Shown here in pieces: positions 61,226 through 64,000 of a DNA stretch of 64,000 nucleotides (within the stretch, counting starts at the first letter, position 1; each line of letters starts with the position of its first letter). This DNA comes from Planomicrobium sp. Y74 (GTDB lineage: Bacteria; Bacillota; Bacilli; Bacillales_A; Planococcaceae). Made by a program: the position numbers and the translations under genes. The notes below the pieces were generated by a model, which saw nothing but the letters and a program-made list of their open reading frames with translations, was not told where the DNA came from and ran no database searches. The stretch covers positions 228,659 to 292,658 of the forward strand of contig NZ_RCWH01000007.1 in the NCBI RefSeq assembly GCF_003668635.1, given 5' to 3'.

Positions 61226-61876
61226 TTATTTTTCGGTCCGTTTTTCCCAGTCAGCCAAAAATGCTTCGATTCCTTTATCTGTCAACGGGTGCTTAAACAT
61301 TTGCTCCATTACTTTAATTGGCATCGTGCCGATGTGGGCACCATTCAAAGCTGCTTCCGTCACGTGTTGAGGGTGGCGGATTGAAGCTGCAATAATCTCT
61401 GAATCGATATCATGGATTGCAAAGATTTCTGCGATTGTCGCAATAAGATCCATCCCGTTGTGGCCAATATCATCAAGACGGCCAAGGAAAGGTGATACAT
61501 AAGCAGCGCCGGCACGTGCTGCAAGCAAAGCCTGGTTTGCACTGAAAATCAATGTAACGTTAACTTTTTTGCCTTCGCCAGCAAGAACCGCACATGCTTT
61601 CAAACCGTCTGGAGTCATAGGCAGCTTCACTGTGATATTTGGTGCAAGCTCAGCAAGCTCGCGCCCTTCTTTGATCATGCCTTCTGCATCAAGAGCAATA
61701 ACTTCGCCGCTGATTGAACCATCAACCAATGCAGCAATTTCTTTCAAACGGTCGTGGAAAGATACGTTTTTCTCTTTTGCCACCAGTGATGGGTTTGTTG
61801 TAACACCGGATAGGATGCCCCACGAATGTGCTTCTTTAATTTCGTCAAAATTTGCTGTATCAATGAAAAATTTCAT
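61226..61876 (-). CDS. tal: Transaldolase (fructose-6-phosphate aldolase-like)
   Basis: 216 residues from the ATG at 61876 (AGGAGG upstream). [28 protein letters not shown], the Schiff-base Lys in ITVKLPMT and [12 protein letters not shown] mark the short TalC/MipB-type transaldolase (YwjH). Part of the pentose phosphate pathway. 82 bp after fbaA. Confidence 0.93.
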   Translation of the reverse strand: MKFFIDTANFDEIKEAHSWGILSGVTTNPSLVAKEKNVSFHDRLKEIAALVDGSISGEVIALDAEGMIKEGRELAELAPNITVKLPMTPDGLKACAVLAGEGKKVNVTLIFSANQALLAARAGAAYVSPFLGRLDDIGHNGMDLIATIAEIFAIHDIDSEIIAASIRHPQHVTEAALNGAHIGTMPIKVMEQMFKHPLTDKGIEAFLADWEKRTEK

Positions 61877-61957
61877 ATTTTTTTCCTCCTGTAGTACGGA
61901 AAAAAGAGAAGGCGCTTTTTGTCGCTGCTTCTCTCTTCCATCTATTTGCATTCTGTC

Positions 61958-62818
61958 TTATTGCGCTTTGCCTGAACTTCCGAATTCACGCATTTTGCCG
62001 ATAACTGTGTTTTTGATTGCTTCGCGTGCAGGACCCATATATTTGCGGGGATCGTAGACAACTTTATCGTTATCCAATACTTCACGGACTGCTTTTGCGG
62101 AAGCAATTTGGCTTTCTGTATTCACATTGATCTTCGCTGTTCCAAGTGATACAGAACGTTGAATATCCTTAACTGGAATTCCTGTACCGCCGTGCAGAAC
62201 AAGCGGCAGATCACAAAGCTGTGAAATTTCTTCCATTTCCTTAAACCCAAGATTCGGCTCACCTTTATAAGGCCCGTGAACCGAACCAAGTGCAGGAGCC
62301 AGGCAATCAATTCCAGTCTGCTCGACCAATTGTTTGCATTCCTGTGGATCGGCGTAGATAACGCCGTCAGCGATAATATCATCTTCCTGGCCGCCAACCG
62401 TGCCAAGTTCAGCTTCCACAGATACATTATGTTTATGTGCATACTCAACAACTTGTCTCGTTATCTCAATATTCTCTTCAAAAGGATGGTGAGATGCATC
62501 AATCATTACTGAGGTAAACCCAGCATCGATTGCTTCCTTGCACTTTTCGAAGCTTGAGCCATGGTCTAAATGAATTGCCACAGGCACTGTTATTTTATAG
62601 TCGTGCATAAGGCCCTTGACCATATTAACAACCGTCGTGAATCCACCCATATAACGGGCAGCCCCTTCTGATACTCCACAAATAACCGGAGAATTCTCCT
62701 CTTGTGCAGCCTGAAGAATCGCTTGTGTAAATTCCAGGTTGTTCAAGTTGAACTGGCCAATTGCGTATCCTTCTTCTTTACCTTTTATCATCATTTCTTT
62801 CATTGAAACCAATGCCAT
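61958..62818 (-). CDS. fbaA: Fructose-1,6-bisphosphate aldolase, class II
   Basis: 286 residues with [18 protein letters not shown] (zinc His), [13 protein letters not shown] and [13 protein letters not shown]. Zinc-dependent cleavage of fructose 1,6-bisphosphate in glycolysis. AGGAGG lies before the ATG. Followed by tal. Confidence 0.96.
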   Translation of the reverse strand: MALVSMKEMMIKGKEEGYAIGQFNLNNLEFTQAILQAAQEENSPVICGVSEGAARYMGGFTTVVNMVKGLMHDYKITVPVAIHLDHGSSFEKCKEAIDAGFTSVMIDASHHPFEENIEITRQVVEYAHKHNVSVEAELGTVGGQEDDIIADGVIYADPQECKQLVEQTGIDCLAPALGSVHGPYKGEPNLGFKEMEEISQLCDLPLVLHGGTGIPVKDIQRSVSLGTAKINVNTESQIASAKAVREVLDNDKVVYDPRKYMGPAREAIKNTVIGKMREFGSSGKAQ

Positions 62819-62904
62819 GACAAACTTCCTCCTCAGTGACTAAATAAAGCAAATACCTTCCCTATCATAACAAAAACTGTATCTATCCGCCACTTCCCAG
62901 TGTA

Positions 62905-63264
62905 TCAGTCTTCTAACAATTTCTTTACAGTCTCGCGCAACTCGAATACGTCGAACGGTTTTGTGAAATGGCGCACCGCTCCCCAGGTCTTCGCTTCTTC
63001 GATTAAATTCAATTCACCATAGGCAGTCATCATCACCACTTGTACACCTTCGCATTCCTTTTTCATCCGTTTTAGAATTTCAATGCCATCCATTCCTGGA
63101 ATTTTCATATCAAGCAGGACCAGTTCCGGCCGCAGCTGTTCGAAAATATCCAATGCTTCGCGCCCGTTGCTGGCTGAAAGGGTCTCAAAGCCTTCTTTCG
63201 AAAAAACCTCTTCCAGCAACATCCGGATCCCCGGCTGGTCGTCTACAATCAAAATCGTTTTCAA
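62905..63264 (-). CDS. spo0F: Response regulator Spo0F
   Basis: 119 residues, a stand-alone receiver domain close to B. subtilis Spo0F: ILIVDDQPGIRMLLEEVF, LLDMKIPGMDGIEILKRM with phosphoacceptor Asp52, MMTAYGELNLIEEAK with Thr80, and TKPFD with Lys102. In B. subtilis it passes phosphate between sporulation kinases and Spo0B. Its retention where neighbouring sporulation genes are absent is noted separately. Confidence 0.92.
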   Translation of the reverse strand: MKTILIVDDQPGIRMLLEEVFSKEGFETLSASNGREALDIFEQLRPELVLLDMKIPGMDGIEILKRMKKECEGVQVVMMTAYGELNLIEEAKTWGAVRHFTKPFDVFELRETVKKLLED

Positions 63265-63311
63265 ATAGATCCCTCCTAACTCTTCCCCCGTATTTTATCT
63301 GTTGATGCGTC

Positions 63312-63320
63312 TGCTATACT
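63312..63320 (+). promoter_or_regulatory. Extended -10 promoter of ywjG
   Basis: TGCTATACT, an extended -10. Transcription would start near 63327, so start codons before that cannot be used. Confidence 0.5.
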
Positions 63321-63339
63321 TTTGCTTGAGGTGAAAGAA

Positions 63340-63834
63340 TTGAAAATATTCTCTGCACAATTAACTAATCTGTTTCAGCAAATCGACAGTCATCAAGATA
63401 CCCTCGAAGATGTCGCGCGCCTTCTTGCCCAGGCTGTTATCGGTGAAGGCACCATCTTCCTTGCTGCCTTCGGTGAAATGAAAGCCGTGGCCGCTGCCGC
63501 ACTCTACGGCGATGAGCCGTTGCCTTCTGCCAGCGAATGGAAACCGGAAAGCATTTTGACAAGCACAGACCGTGTCTTCATTTTAGCAAAAAAAGATGAA
63601 GGGGAGGAACTTGCAGGCAGATTATCCGATGCCGCCATCCCGTTTGCCATGCTCTGCACGGAGTCAAAAGAAACAGATCTTCCGGAAGTCTTCCTGTCAC
63701 TTGGCATAGATAATGGCATCCCCGTTGCCGAAACCGGCGACCGAACCATCGTGCCCCATGCGATGGCAGCTCTATATGCTTATCACGTCATCAAGTTGAT
63801 GATGGACAAGATGCTGGCTGAAGAATCCTATTAA
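63340..63834 (+). CDS. ywjG: DUF2529 protein YwjG
   Basis: 164 residues from a TTG at 63340 with GAGGTG 6 bases upstream; open codons at 63322 and 63331 fall before or at the expected transcript start. SIS-like alpha/beta protein (EGTIFLAAFGEMKAVAAAAL, DRVFILAKKDEGEEL). The family is found beside spo0F in Bacilli; function unknown. An IS element lies just downstream. Confidence 0.82.
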   Translation: MKIFSAQLTNLFQQIDSHQDTLEDVARLLAQAVIGEGTIFLAAFGEMKAVAAAALYGDEPLPSASEWKPESILTSTDRVFILAKKDEGEELAGRLSDAAIPFAMLCTESKETDLPEVFLSLGIDNGIPVAETGDRTIVPHAMAALYAYHVIKLMMDKMLAEESY

Positions 63835-63867
63835 ACGAAAAAGCCTTGCCGGATTTAAACTAGGTAG

Positions 63868-64000
63868 TGACCCCTTAAAGTTAGAGTTTTAGTTTATGCA
63901 GCTAATTGGCTGGTATGCGTCCGGTATTGCACCGGGCTCATGCCGGCCAATTTTTGTTTAATGCGTTCGTTGTTGTAGTAGTCTATGTAACGGGCAATCC
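63868..64000 (-). mobile_element. IS3-family (IS150-like) insertion sequence, end only
   Basis: The visible end begins TGACCCCTTAAAGTTAGAG at 63868, the type of inverted terminal repeat with TG at the tip used by IS3/IS150 elements, followed by the transposase 3' end. The rest lies beyond the window. Confidence 0.8.
63894..64000 (-). CDS. IS3-family transposase OrfB, C-terminal fragment
   Basis: 35 codons are visible, reading IARYIDYYNNERIKQKL and ending SPVQYRTHTSQLAA. This is the C-terminal end of the DDE integrase domain (rve) of IS3 OrfB, where YIxxYNxxRxxxxLxGxSPxxYR is typical. The N-terminus lies outside the window. Confidence 0.9.
   Translation of the reverse strand, partial: IARYIDYYNNERIKQKLAGMSPVQYRTHTSQLAA

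Overview
The window reads as a chromosomal segment of a low-to-mid-GC Gram-positive bacterium of the Planococcaceae (Planococcus-like). The basis is the gene order from ssb/ywpF/fabZ/mbl/murAA through the atp operon, upp, glyA, ywlG, rpiB, ywlE, ywlC, prmC, prfA, tdk, rpmE, rho, glpX, murAB, tal, fbaA, spo0F and ywjG, which is the Bacillus subtilis order, together with strong AGGAGG-type ribosome binding sites and B. subtilis-like proteins. The genus is an inference from style; no rRNA is present. Nearly all genes lie on the minus strand.

Layout. Positions 1-15.6 kb are an accessory region: a partial AlsT-type symporter, an enolase-superfamily epimerase with an M20 deacylase, a NERD nuclease-like protein, RocB, a PatA-type aminotransferase, an EamA exporter, the YhdT-PanF pantothenate uptake pair and an orphan YknW/YknX-like pair. 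Between these genes lie large blocks of non-coding repeats. From 15.7 to 25.7 kb there is a complete dppABCDE-ykfABCD murein-peptide recycling locus with a CodY-like box upstream; a dispersed repeat and a terminator split it into two transcription units. From 26 to 32 kb come an IDEAL-domain protein, an unrecognised protein, two small genes too short for routine ORF calling, and the YwqB/YwqA SWIM-SNF2 pair. From 32 to 63.8 kb there is conserved core synteny: SSB, fatty acid and envelope genes, the nine-gene ATP synthase operon, UDP-GlcNAc epimerase, upp, a PAS-GAF-GGDEF-EAL protein, then translation, nucleotide and central carbon genes. The window ends inside an IS3-family element.

The most unusual content is intergenic. 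Two different repeat families consist of short cores spaced exactly 21 bp apart, i.e. two turns of B-DNA. One (core TATCTTAYG) forms composite tandem elements of about 229 bp that also carry two perfect GC-rich palindromes, at 3.9-4.2, 5.4-6.2 and 9.5-10.1 kb. The other (core CTATACGACAC) sits at 9.30-9.37 and 12.99-13.11 kb. A third repeat of about 121 bp abuts the 3' ends of atpC, atpG and upp, and in one place a whole copy is nested inside another, direct evidence that it has moved. A fourth with short terminal inverted repeats lies between dppE and ykfA, upstream of atp, and between prfA and tdk.

The genes fit a peptidoglycan-recycling and amino-acid-scavenging theme (Dpp/Ykf, the second epimerase with its deacylase, RocB, PatA) next to the housekeeping core. 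The sporulation and flagellar genes that B. subtilis carries between murAA, mbl and fabZ are absent here, although spo0F is retained.
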